From: Verrucomicrobiota bacterium
GTDB taxonomy: Bacteria > Verrucomicrobiota > Verrucomicrobiia > Opitutales > Opitutaceae
Length of the DNA stretch: 32,643 nucleotides
Assembly: GCA_023433275.1 (NCBI GenBank)
Contig: JAEZDN010000085.1
Location: 1-32,643, forward strand
Direction: 5' to 3'
The notes beneath the pieces are model-generated. The model was given only the letters and a program-made list of their open reading frames with translations, was not told the DNA's origin and did not search any database. Each line of letters opens with the position of its first letter. Within the stretch, counting starts at the first letter, position 1. This document shows, piece after piece, positions 1 through 7,017 of the stretch. Both the position numbers and the translations under genes were made by a program.

Positions 1-2654
1 CGTCCGGAGGACTCGCCCTACCCGTTTTCCTGCGCCAACTCTCGAATTCCTCCGCGCGCCTGTTCGGCGTCAGCGACCTCGACCTCGCGACCGAGTTGTT
101 CGAGGGCGCCGAAATCGAGGAAACCTGGGACACCGAATCGCTCGCGCACCACCGCTCCTACCCGGGCGAGCGCCAACTCGCCCACGAACGCCTGCAGGCC
201 GAAGACGCCGCGCGCCGCGCGTTTCTCGAGCAAGTTGCCACCTGGCAGCGCGACGGCTACGACGTCGACTTCGTCGTCGGCAAGGAAGGCGAGGAGCAAC
301 GCGTCCGCGAACTGCTCGAGGAGGACAGCGAGCTCAAGCACCTCAAACCCCGCTTCCTCCGCGGCTCCCTGGGCGAAGGCTTCCGGCTCAAGTACCGCCC
401 GGGTAGCGCGATTCCTCCGGACGAGCCGTCTGCGCGCGGCAAGTCCGGCGCCCGCGCCTCGTCGGCGCACGGCCAACCCAAGGGCCTCGTCGTCGTTTCC
501 GAAACCGAGATCTTCGGCCGCCGCCGCCAGCGCCGCACCACCAACAAGCGCGCCGTCGCGGCGCAATCCGCCGTCGACCAGCTGCTCGACTTCTCCGAAT
601 TGGTGGAGGGCGACTTCGTGGTCCACCTCCAGCACGGTATTGCGCAATTCCGCGGCCTCACGAAACTCGAGACGGCCGACGGCATCCGCGAGGTCATCTC
701 CCTCGAGTTCGACGACAAGGTCACGCTGCACGTTCCCCTGCAGGAATCGCATCTCATCAGCCGCTACGTCGGGCTCTCGAAGGCCCGCCCGCAACTGGGC
801 CGCGTCGGCTCGGGCCGTTGGGAAAAAGCGCGTCAGGCCGCCGAGCGCGCCACGCTCGACCTCGCCGCCGAGCTCCTCGCCATCCAGGCCAAGCGCGAGG
901 CCCAGCCCGGCCACGCCTTCGCCGAGGACAATGTCTGGCAGCGCGAGTTCGAGGCCGCGTTTCCGTTCACCGAGACACCCGACCAGCTGAAGGCCATCGT
1001 GGCGGTGAAGGCCGACATGGAGCGCACGCGGCCCATGGACCGCCTCGTCTGCGGCGATGTCGGCTTCGGCAAGACCGAGGTCGCGATCCGTGCGGCCTTC
1101 AAGGCGGTGATGGGCGGGCGCCAGGTCGCGGTGCTGGTGCCGACCACGGTCCTCGCCCAGCAGCACCTGAACAGCTTCCGCGAGCGCATGGCCGGTTATC
1201 CCGTTGCCATCGAAATGTTGAGCCGTTTCCGCACGCGCAAGGAACAGGCCGGCATCGTCGCCGCCCTCGCGGAGGGCAAGATCGACATCCTCATCGGCAC
1301 GCACCGCCTCGTGCAGGCCGACGTGCAGTTCAAGGACCTTGGCCTCGTCATCGTCGACGAGGAGCAGCGTTTCGGCGTGAAACACAAGGAGGTCTTCAAG
1401 CGCTGGCGCGCCCACGTGGACATGTTGTCCATGAGCGCGACGCCGATCCCGCGCACGCTCTACCTCGCCCTCACCGGCGCGCGCGACCTCAGCACGATCG
1501 AGACCGCCCCGACGAACCGCCTGCCGATCCAGACCATCGTCAAGAGTTACGACGAGAAGCTCGTCGTCGAGGCCATCCGTCACGAGATCCGCCGCGGCGG
1601 CCAGGTTTTCTATCTGCACAACCGCGTGCAATCGATCGATGTCATCGCCGGGCGCCTGCGAACGCTCCTGCCCGACCTCACCATTGGCGTCGGCCACGGC
1701 CAGATGGGTGCCGACGGACTCGAGCGCGTGATGACCGACTTCGTCGCCGGCGCCTACCAGGTGCTCGTGTGCACCACGATCATCGAGAGCGGCCTCGACA
1801 TCCCGAATTGCAACACGCTCATCATCGAGGGCGCGGACCGCTTCGGCCTCTCGCAACTCTACCAGTTGCGCGGGCGCGTCGGCCGTTTCAAGCACCAGGC
1901 CTACGCCTACCTGCTCCTCCACCGCCACGCCCGCGTGATGGACCTCGCCCGCCAGCGCCTCACCGCGATCCGCCAGCACAACCAGCTGGGCGCCGGTTTC
2001 CGCATCGCCATGCGCGACCTCGAGCTGCGCGGCGCCGGCAACCTCCTCGGCGCCGAGCAAAGCGGTCACATCGTGGGGGTCGGCTTCGAGCTCTATTGCC
2101 AGTTGCTCCGCCAGAGCGTCGCCCGCCTGAAGGGCGAGAAACAGGCCGCCCACGTGCGCGCCAGCGTGAAGCTCGACTTCGTCTTCGTCGGCGAGGGCGC
2201 CGACACCGAGGCCCCGCGCGCCGAGGCCACCGGCAGCTTCCTCGCCATGCGCCAGGCCGAGCGCATCGCCGGCGAGATCGATCGCATCCAGGCGCGCCTG
2301 CCGTCGGCCTACATCGGCGAGACACGCCTGCGCATCGATTTCTACCGCCGGCTGGCCCTGGCCGAGACCACCAAGCAGGTGAAGGAACTCGAGCAGGAAC
2401 TGCGGGACCGCTTCGGCCGTTTCGCCGAACCGGTGCGCGCGCTGCTCCTCGTGACCGAAATCCGGGTCCGCGCGGAACAAAAAGGCATCCTCTCCGTCGA
2501 AACCGACGGTAATCGGCTCAAGTGCCTGCGGAACTCCGGCCGCCGCGACGATTTCATCCAGCTCAGCAGTCGGTTTCCCCGCTTGACCGCCCCCACCCCC
2601 CTTGCAAGGTTGAAAGAAATAATCACGTTCCTGCTCAATCTTCCCGCTTCATGA
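1..2654 (+). CDS. mfd: Transcription-repair coupling factor Mfd (5' end outside the window)
   Basis: Mfd is a DNA translocase that removes RNA polymerase stalled at lesions and recruits UvrA. The frame is open from base 3 with no start, so the N-terminal part (UvrB-like damage-recognition region, probably about a quarter of the usual ~1150 residues) lies upstream. Visible in order: the RNA-polymerase-interaction domain (GDFVVHLQHGIAQFRGL, about 609-660); Walker A GDVGFGKTE (1053-1079); the DEEQ box VDEEQRFGVKH (about 1353-1385); MSATPIPRTL (about 1429-1460); and helicase motifs IIESGLDIPN and QLRGRVGR (about 1780-1885). The C-terminal region carries the TRCF domain that masks UvrA binding. 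The TGA stop overlaps the ATG of the next gene (ATGA, 2651-2654), suggesting translational coupling. RecG is excluded by the RID domain and the C-terminal domain. The family call is very secure; only the 5' end is unknown. Confidence 0.97.
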   Translation, partial: SGGLALPVFLRQLSNSSARLFGVSDLDLATELFEGAEIEETWDTESLAHHRSYPGERQLAHERLQAEDAARRAFLEQVATWQRDGYDVDFVVGKEGEEQRVRELLEEDSELKHLKPRFLRGSLGEGFRLKYRPGSAIPPDEPSARGKSGARASSAHGQPKGLVVVSETEIFGRRRQRRTTNKRAVAAQSAVDQLLDFSELVEGDFVVHLQHGIAQFRGLTKLETADGIREVISLEFDDKVTLHVPLQESHLISRYVGLSKARPQLGRVGSGRWEKARQAAERATLDLAAELLAIQAKREAQPGHAFAEDNVWQREFEAAFPFTETPDQLKAIVAVKADMERTRPMDRLVCGDVGFGKTEVAIRAAFKAVMGGRQVAVLVPTTVLAQQHLNSFRERMAGYPVAIEMLSRFRTRKEQAGIVAALAEGKIDILIGTHRLVQADVQFKDLGLVIVDEEQRFGVKHKEVFKRWRAHVDMLSMSATPIPRTLYLALTGARDLSTIETAPTNRLPIQTIVKSYDEKLVVEAIRHEIRRGGQVFYLHNRVQSIDVIAGRLRTLLPDLTIGVGHGQMGADGLERVMTDFVAGAYQVLVCTTIIESGLDIPNCNTLIIEGADRFGLSQLYQLRGRVGRFKHQAYAYLLLHRHARVMDLARQRLTAIRQHNQLGAGFRIAMRDLELRGAGNLLGAEQSGHIVGVGFELYCQLLRQSVARLKGEKQAAHVRASVKLDFVFVGEGADTEAPRAEATGSFLAMRQAERIAGEIDRIQARLPSAYIGETRLRIDFYRRLALAETTKQVKELEQELRDRFGRFAEPVRALLLVTEIRVRAEQKGILSVETDGNRLKCLRNSGRRDDFIQLSSRFPRLTAPTPLARLKEIITFLLNLPAS

Positions 2655-3649
2655 TGAGTTCCCGTCGTTTCCGAACCCCGCTCCTTGGCCTGATTGCCCT
2701 TAGTGCCGTCGGGCTGGTGCAAGCGCAGGCGCCGAAGGACAATCTTAACATGCGTTACGCCAACGGGATTGTGGCGATCGCGGAGGACAAGGTCATCACC
2801 GTCGACGACGTCCGTCGCGAAATCGGCCCCTTCGTCGCCGAAATCCAGCGCTCCAGCCGCTCGGAACAGGAATTCAACGAGAAGCTCGAGGCCACGCAGA
2901 ACGACGTCATCCAAAGCCTCATCGATCGCGTGCTGATCGTGAAGGAATTCTACAAGGACGAGAAGCGTCGCGTCCCCGCCAGCTACATCGACAACCAGCT
3001 TGCCGAGACGATCATCACCCAGTTCGAGAACGATCGCAGCAAGTTCCTCGCGTATCTCCGCAGCCGCGGCATCTCGCAGAAGGAATACCGCCTCGAGCTG
3101 GAGCACGACATGATCTATAATTTCATGCGCCAGCAGAAGGCCAAGTCGGGCAGCACCATCAGCCCCGTGCGCATCGAGGATTTCTACAACGAGAACAAGG
3201 AGCGCTTCCACCAGGAGGACAGCGTGCAGCTCCGCCTCATCCAGATTGCCCGTACCCCCGAGGACACCGACGAAAGCCTCCGCGCCAAGGCGCAGGCCGC
3301 GGTCTCCGAACTCGACAATGGCGCCAGCTTCGCGGACGTGGCCCGCAAATACAGCCAGGATTCGCGCAAGAACCGCGGCGGCGACTGGGGCTGGCAGCGT
3401 CGCACCGACCTCCGAAAGGAATTCAGCGACATCATTTTCAGCCTCGAGAAGGGTAAGCCCAGCGAGCCCCTCATCACCCCCGAAGGCGCATTCCTTTTCC
3501 TGGTCGAGGATCGCAAGTACGCCGGCACGCTGCCCATCGATGAAGTTCGTCCGGACATCGAGCGCACCTTGGTGAACCAAGGTTCCCGCCGCGCCACCGA
3601 GCGCTGGTTGGAGAAGCTCCGACGCAACGCCTACATCAAGCACTTCTAA
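2651..3649 (+). CDS. SurA-like periplasmic peptidyl-prolyl isomerase (single parvulin domain)
   Basis: A 332-residue exported foldase of the SurA/PrsA/PpiD group, expected to chaperone outer-membrane proteins in the periplasm. It begins with a Sec signal (MMSSRRFRTPLLGLIALSAV, cleavage probably after VQAQA). A helical SurA_N-like chaperone region follows (about 30-185; YANGIVAIAEDKVITVDDVR). One PpiC-type parvulin domain comes next (about 190-300), with the typical FADVARKYSQD and GGDWGW segments. E. coli SurA has two parvulin domains; only one is present here. I chose the ATG at 2651, which overlaps the mfd stop; the ATG at 2654 is equally possible. A longer open frame reaching upstream to 2522 lies inside mfd and lacks the signal peptide at its N terminus, so it is rejected. 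Coupling to mfd probably reflects co-transcription rather than shared function. Parvulin family call strong; exact orthology to SurA is inferred. Confidence 0.9.
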   Translation: MMSSRRFRTPLLGLIALSAVGLVQAQAPKDNLNMRYANGIVAIAEDKVITVDDVRREIGPFVAEIQRSSRSEQEFNEKLEATQNDVIQSLIDRVLIVKEFYKDEKRRVPASYIDNQLAETIITQFENDRSKFLAYLRSRGISQKEYRLELEHDMIYNFMRQQKAKSGSTISPVRIEDFYNENKERFHQEDSVQLRLIQIARTPEDTDESLRAKAQAAVSELDNGASFADVARKYSQDSRKNRGGDWGWQRRTDLRKEFSDIIFSLEKGKPSEPLITPEGAFLFLVEDRKYAGTLPIDEVRPDIERTLVNQGSRRATERWLEKLRRNAYIKHF

Positions 3650-3691
3650 GTGCAATGCTCGCAGGCCGGCGGGCGAAAGCACCCCGGCCCC

Positions 3692-4414
3692 ATGAGCTCG
3701 ATCCCCTCGTACCCCGCCCCGCGCGTCCGCGATCTCGCCGTCGGCGAGCGCCCGCAGGAAAGACTGGAAAAACTCGGGGCCGGCGCGCTGAGCGACGCCG
3801 AACTCGTCGCCATGCTCCTGCGCAGCGGGCAAAAAGGCCACAGCGTCATGAACATCAGCCAGCGGCTTGTCAGCGAGGCGGGCTCCCTGGCCGGGCTCAC
3901 CCGCTGGCGCGAGGCGGACTTCCGGCGGATCAAGGGCATTGGCCGCATCAAATCCCTGCAGTTGATCACCGTGATGGAAATCGCCCGCCGCGTCCTTGCC
4001 GGCGGCCAAGCTGCCAACCCGATCCTGAACCGGCCGGAGCTGGTCTTTGAATGGTTTCGTCCCCTCGCCCAGGGACTCTCCGTCGAAAAATTCTGGGTTC
4101 TGTGCCTGAATCGCAAGAACCGCCTCATTCGTCAGGTGGAGCTGACCTCCGGCACGGCCACGAGCAGCCTCGCCCACCCGCGGGAGGTTTTCCGCGAGGC
4201 CGTGCACCACGGGGCCACGTCGGTGGTCTGCGTTCACAATCACCCGAGCGGCGATCCCGCCCCGAGCGCCGCCGACGTGCAAGTCACCCGCCAGCTGCGC
4301 GAGGCGGCGCGAGCCTTGGACATCGAATTGCTCGACCACGTCATCGTCGGCCAAACCGCCAACGACCCGCGCGCCCGCGGCTTCTACAGCTTCCGCGAAG
4401 CCGGCGTGATCTAA
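3692..4414 (+). CDS. radC: RadC family JAB-domain protein
   Basis: A 240-residue UPF0758/RadC protein. The N-terminal half has the helix-hairpin-helix-like segment FRRIKGIGRIKSLQL (about residues 70-85), preceded by LLRSGQKGHSVMN. The C-terminal JAB/MPN metalloprotease-like domain has the signature HNHPSGDPAPS with the usual following D, plus an upstream conserved Glu-containing region (about 150-220). The cellular role of RadC is unsettled: the historical link to radiation repair was later attributed to recG, and relatives are associated with mobile elements and competence. This copy sits in a housekeeping context 42 bases after the SurA-like gene. The ATG at 3692 is preferred because upstream in-frame codons from the GTG at 3650 (Q-C-S-Q-A-G-G) look non-coding. 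A GGCCGG/CCGGCC inverted repeat (3664-3669 and 3684-3689) lies just before the start. Confidence 0.94.
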   Translation: MSSIPSYPAPRVRDLAVGERPQERLEKLGAGALSDAELVAMLLRSGQKGHSVMNISQRLVSEAGSLAGLTRWREADFRRIKGIGRIKSLQLITVMEIARRVLAGGQAANPILNRPELVFEWFRPLAQGLSVEKFWVLCLNRKNRLIRQVELTSGTATSSLAHPREVFREAVHHGATSVVCVHNHPSGDPAPSAADVQVTRQLREAARALDIELLDHVIVGQTANDPRARGFYSFREAGVI

Positions 4415-4426
4415 CCACCCACTGCA

Positions 4427-4450
4427 GGGTCGCGGCTCGACCGCGCCCTC
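4427..4450. repeat. REP-like palindrome, CGCGG/CCGCG stem type
   Basis: Just after radC, CGCGG (4431-4435), a CTCGA loop and CCGCG (4441-4445) form a hairpin, preceded by GCAGGG and followed by CCCTC. Near copies occur at 6764-6789 and, inverted, at 25398-25424. No coding potential is seen. Confidence 0.6.
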
Positions 4451-4460
4451 TTTCCCCCCT

Positions 4461-4571
4461 TGTGGGCGGGACGCCCTCACCCCGCGTCTTGTTCCTCCCC
4501 CATGTGGGCGGGGTGCCCTCACCCCGCGTCTTGTCCCCCCCTGTGGGCGGGGTGCCCTCACCCCGCGCCTT
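4461..4571 (+). repeat. Three tandem copies of a 30-base REP-like hairpin
   Basis: Three copies start at 4461, 4503 and 4542 (spacing 42 and 39 bases). Each reads TGTGGGCGGG, then a CCCT loop region, then CACCCCGC plus a G(T/C)CTT tail. Copies two and three have a perfect GCGGGGTG/CACCCCGC stem around CCCT; copy one has a mismatched left arm (GCGGGACG). Related elements with a different stem lie at 8381, 8538 and (inverted) 8427. The GTGG start plus palindrome is the usual REP layout. Confidence 0.8.
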
Positions 4572-4699
4572 CACGCTGGAATCCACTGACCCCAGCGCGT
4601 TGCCGCGAAGCCGCCCGAGCCGCGCCTTGAGGCCGAGTTGCTCCACTTCTCGTGGGATCAGGGTGAATCCTGCGCCCCGCCCTTCCAATAGGTTCTGCT

Positions 4700-4812
4700 G
4701 TGGGAGCGAGGTCGCTCGCGACTCCGTGCGTGATCTGCTCCAACCCGCGGGCGAGGTCGCCCGCGCTCCACGAACTCCACGAACTGGAGCCACGGCGACC
4801 CCGCCGTGGGCT
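4700..4812. repeat. Three REP-like palindromes in alternating orientation
   Basis: Plus-strand element at 4700-4726 (GTGGGAGCGAGGTCGCTCGC: GCGAG/CTCGC arms around GT). Minus-oriented element at 4747-4770 (read from the minus strand, TGGAGC then GCGGGCGA, CC, TCGCCCGC). Plus-strand element at 4786-4812 (GGAGC, then CACGGCG, loop ACCC, CGCCGTG). The alternating orientation resembles a BIME-type cluster. The rest of 4415-4942 contains no gene I can support. Confidence 0.7.
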
Positions 4813-4942
4813 TCCGCTCAGTGGCGTTCCTCATCCTCTATCGTGGTTCCCGCATGAACGGACCCGGCTGAGGAAACGAACTCGACCGAGCTTGCGCGGA
4901 AACGCCGTCTCACACTCACCCGCCTCTTTCTCAAAAAACCGC

Positions 4943-4970
4943 TTGGCAAAGCCCGGAACGCCTCCATACC
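4943..4970 (+). promoter_or_regulatory. Possible sigma70-type promoter for tRNA-Tyr
   Basis: TTGGCA at 4943-4948 and CATACC at 4965-4970, separated by 16 bases, lie about 20 bases before the tRNA. The -35 box is good and the -10 box weak (three of six), so this is tentative. Confidence 0.3.
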
Positions 4971-4991
4971 TTCACCCTTCGTTTGCTTGTT

Positions 4992-5079
4992 GGTGGAGTA
5001 TCCAAGTGGCCAAAGGACGTTGACTGTAAATCAATTCGGCTCTTGCCGTTCACTGGTTCGACTCCAGTCTCCACCACCA
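4992..5079 (+). tRNA. tRNA-Tyr (anticodon GTA), CCA encoded
   Basis: An 88-nucleotide class II tRNA. The acceptor stem is GGTGGAG (4992-4998) paired with CTCCACC (5069-5075), then discriminator A and an encoded CCA (5077-5079). The D stem is TCC/GGA, and the anticodon stem GTTGA/TCAAT holds loop CTGTAAA with anticodon GTA at 5026-5028. The long variable arm has a CGGC/GCCG stem (5037-5048), as expected for bacterial tRNA-Tyr. The T arm is ACTGG-TTCGACT-CCAGT (5052-5068). It stands alone, with no neighbouring tRNA, and is followed 12 bases later by its own terminator. Confidence 0.97.
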
Positions 5080-5090
5080 TTTTACAAAAG

Positions 5091-5118
5091 TCCCGCCCCC
5101 CAAAAGGGCGGGATTTTT
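5091..5118 (+). terminator. Rho-independent terminator of tRNA-Tyr
   Basis: Perfect stem TCCCGCCC (5091-5098) and GGGCGGGA (5106-5113) around loop CCCAAAA, followed by TTTTT (5114-5118). Placed 12 bases after the tRNA CCA end. Confidence 0.9.
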
Positions 5119-5177
5119 CGTGCCCGATTCGCGCGCCCTCCGCCCCCGCGCGCCCCAACGCATCGCCGACCGGGCAG

Positions 5178-5196
5178 GGCCAGTCCCCGACTGGCC
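5178..5196. repeat. Perfect inverted repeat upstream of cls
   Basis: GGCCAGTC (5178-5185), CCC, GACTGGCC (5189-5196): an 8-base-pair stem with a 3-base loop and no T tract. It lies in the 187-base non-coding gap between the tRNA terminator and cls. It resembles the other short palindromes of this window but has no GTAG/GTGG start. Confidence 0.55.
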
Positions 5197-5305
5197 AGTC
5201 CCGTCTAAGTCCGAACCTACCCGATGCACCCTTGACTCACCCCTCCGCGTCATCCTCGGTAGGCCGCTTGCCATCAGCACATTCCGTGCGAATGTAAATC
5301 CCGCG

Positions 5306-6754
5306 ATGCAGACACTCCGAGAGGCCCTTGAATCGCTTTGGGAGCATCCCTTCTTGAACGGCGTCCTGCCCCACCTCCTGACGGTGGTCGGCTTCCTCCT
5401 GGCCATTTTTGCCATCGCCCGCCTCATGAGCGAGCGCAAGCACCCGGGGAACACCTTCGCCTGGCTCTTCGCGTTCGCCTTCATCCCCTACGTCGGCGTG
5501 CCGCTCTACCTGCTCTTCGGCGGACGAAAACTGCGCAAGCTCGCGGAACGCAAGGCCCGGCTCAACCCAGCCAACCGCACCAAGGTCGCCGTGCCCGAAA
5601 ACGCCAGCTTTGCCGCCCGCGTTTTCGCCAACAACGGCGCCTGCTCGCCGATCGGGGGCAACCGCGTGACTTTCCTCACGGATGGCGAGGAGTCCTTCGC
5701 CGCCCTAGAGAAAGGCATCCGCGAGGCGCGGGAAAGCATCCACGTCATGACCTTCATCCTCGGACGCGACGCCGTGGGCCGGCGCATCGTGAAGCTCCTG
5801 GCCGAGCGCGCCCGGGCCGGGGTGAAGGTCCGCCTGCTCCTCGACGCGCTTGGTTGCTTTCCGACCAGCGGGAGTTTCTGCGACCCGATCCGCAAGGCCG
5901 GCGGCGAGGTGGTGCGCTTCATGCCGATGCTGCCGCTGCAGACGCGCTGGTCCGCCAATCTCCGCAATCACCGGAAAATCGCCATCATCGACCACCGGGT
6001 CGCCGCCGTCGGCGGCCGCAATCTCGCCATCGAATACATGGGCCCGACCCCGCTCCGCCGCCGCTGGCGCGACCTCGGCGCCATCATCGAGGGCCCCGCC
6101 GTGCGCCAGCTGGAGGAAGTGTTCCTCGCCGACTGGGCCTTTGCCAGCGAACAGCCATTCGCGAACCTCCTGAAGGAATTACCCGCCCACTGGCCGGACC
6201 GCGCCGGTTCCGCTGACCTCCAGGTTGTCGCCAGCGGACCCGACGTCGCCGGCGATCCGCTTTACGAGGGCATCCTGTCCCTCGTCCAGCAGGCGCAGCG
6301 CAGCATCTGGATCTGCACGCCCTACTTCATTCCCGACGAGGTGCTCCAGCGCTCGCTCATGGTCCAGGCGCGGGCCGGCCTCGACGTCCGCATCGTGGTG
6401 CCGGCGCGTTCCAATCACCTCATCACCGACCTCGCGCGCCGCCACCACCTGAACGAGCTCCAGGCCGCCGGCGTCAAGGTGCTGCTCTACCAGTCCGGCA
6501 TGAACCACGCCAAGATGCTGCTCGTCGATGGGGAGTCCTCCCTGATCGGTTCAGCCAACATGGATCTCCGCAGCCTGTTCGTGAACTTCGAGATCGGCCT
6601 GGTGACGTACTCCGCTCCCGAGGCGCGCGCCCTGCGCGAGTGGATGCTCGAGGTTTTCGAACTCAGCAAGCCGCTCCCCGATCGCAAGCAATCGCGCCGG
6701 CTTCTCCCGGCCTTCGGCGAGGAGATCGCCCGCCTGCTCGCACCGCTGCTGTGA
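5306..6754 (+). CDS. cls: Cardiolipin synthase (two-HKD phospholipase D family)
   Basis: A 482-residue inner-membrane enzyme that joins phosphatidyl groups to make cardiolipin; length matches E. coli ClsA. Two N-terminal hydrophobic helices are visible (about 20-40, LLTVVGFLLAIFAIA; about 50-72, FAWLFAFAFIPYVGVPLYLL). Both catalytic HKD motifs follow: HRKIAIID with His222, Lys224 and Asp229, and HAKMLLVD with His401, Lys403 and Asp408. Each is followed by the usual Gly/Asn element (GGRN; GSANMD). The start is the ATG at 5306 because the membrane helices begin shortly after it; the upstream in-frame extension to 5120 crosses a hairpin and is Pro/Arg-rich junk. It is a stand-alone transcription unit between tRNA-Tyr and a repeat cluster. 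Which phospholipid donor pair is used (PG/PG or PG/PE) cannot be told from sequence. Confidence 0.95.
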   Translation: MQTLREALESLWEHPFLNGVLPHLLTVVGFLLAIFAIARLMSERKHPGNTFAWLFAFAFIPYVGVPLYLLFGGRKLRKLAERKARLNPANRTKVAVPENASFAARVFANNGACSPIGGNRVTFLTDGEESFAALEKGIREARESIHVMTFILGRDAVGRRIVKLLAERARAGVKVRLLLDALGCFPTSGSFCDPIRKAGGEVVRFMPMLPLQTRWSANLRNHRKIAIIDHRVAAVGGRNLAIEYMGPTPLRRRWRDLGAIIEGPAVRQLEEVFLADWAFASEQPFANLLKELPAHWPDRAGSADLQVVASGPDVAGDPLYEGILSLVQQAQRSIWICTPYFIPDEVLQRSLMVQARAGLDVRIVVPARSNHLITDLARRHHLNELQAAGVKVLLYQSGMNHAKMLLVDGESSLIGSANMDLRSLFVNFEIGLVTYSAPEARALREWMLEVFELSKPLPDRKQSRRLLPAFGEEIARLLAPLL

Positions 6755-6763
6755 CGGTTCGTT

Positions 6764-6816
6764 TGCAGCGGCGCGGCTCGACCACGCCCGTCTCGTAGCC
6801 CGGCCGGGGCCGCCCG
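6764..6816 (+). repeat. REP-like palindromes after cls
   Basis: GGCGCGGCTCGACCACGCCC at 6770-6789 is a diverged copy of the CGCGG-CTCGA-CCGCG element at 4427. A second GTAG-led palindrome (GTAGCCCGGCCGGGGCCG, stem CGGCC-GG-GGCCG) begins at about 6795. Both are short and degenerate. Confidence 0.5.
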
Positions 6817-6856
6817 CGCCTCCAGCTGGTTTCCGCGGAGAAAGGACGTGCCCCTT

Positions 6857-6929
6857 GTAGGAGCCTGCTCGCAGGCGATCCAAAACTCCCGCCAACGATT
6901 AGGTGCCGATTGCCTGCAAGCACGCTCCT
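6857..6929. repeat. Inverted pair of GTAG-type REP elements (BIME-like)
   Basis: A plus-oriented element at 6857-6879 starts GTAGGAG and contains GCCTGC-TC-GCAGGC then GAT. A minus-oriented element at 6908-6929 reads AGGAGCGTGCTTGCAGGCAA on the minus strand. The two can pair with each other into one long hairpin. The same type recurs at 9977-10029 and, degraded, at 16155. Confidence 0.75.
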
Positions 6930-6967
6930 CCGAAAACCGCCCCCCGTCGGTCCCGTCATGCGGGCAC

Positions 6968-6992
6968 AAAAAAGGTGGAGTCCGAGGACTCC
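6968..6992 (-). terminator. Rho-independent terminator of the desaturase gene
   Basis: On the minus strand, stem GGAGTCC-TC-GGACTCC (6977-6992), then ACC and TTTTTT (6968-6973). It sits 25 bases beyond the stop codon of the desaturase. Confidence 0.8.
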
Positions 6993-7017
6993 GCCTGAAA
7001 TTCAATCCTTCGGAGGC

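Noticed and set aside
18..2480. A very long open frame on the minus strand opposite mfd (about 820 codons).
   Set aside because: It is Ala/Glu/Leu/Asp-rich with no family motif and is explained by codon bias in GC-rich DNA opposite a well-conserved mfd.
2342..4561. Long minus-strand frame opposite the SurA-like gene and radC.
   Set aside because: Both plus-strand genes are clear family members. The minus reading crosses their junction and ends in repeat-derived text.
4461..4571. Three regularly spaced repeats resembling a tiny CRISPR array.
   Set aside because: Repeats are palindromic REP-like elements, spacers are only 9-12 C-rich bases, and there are no cas genes.
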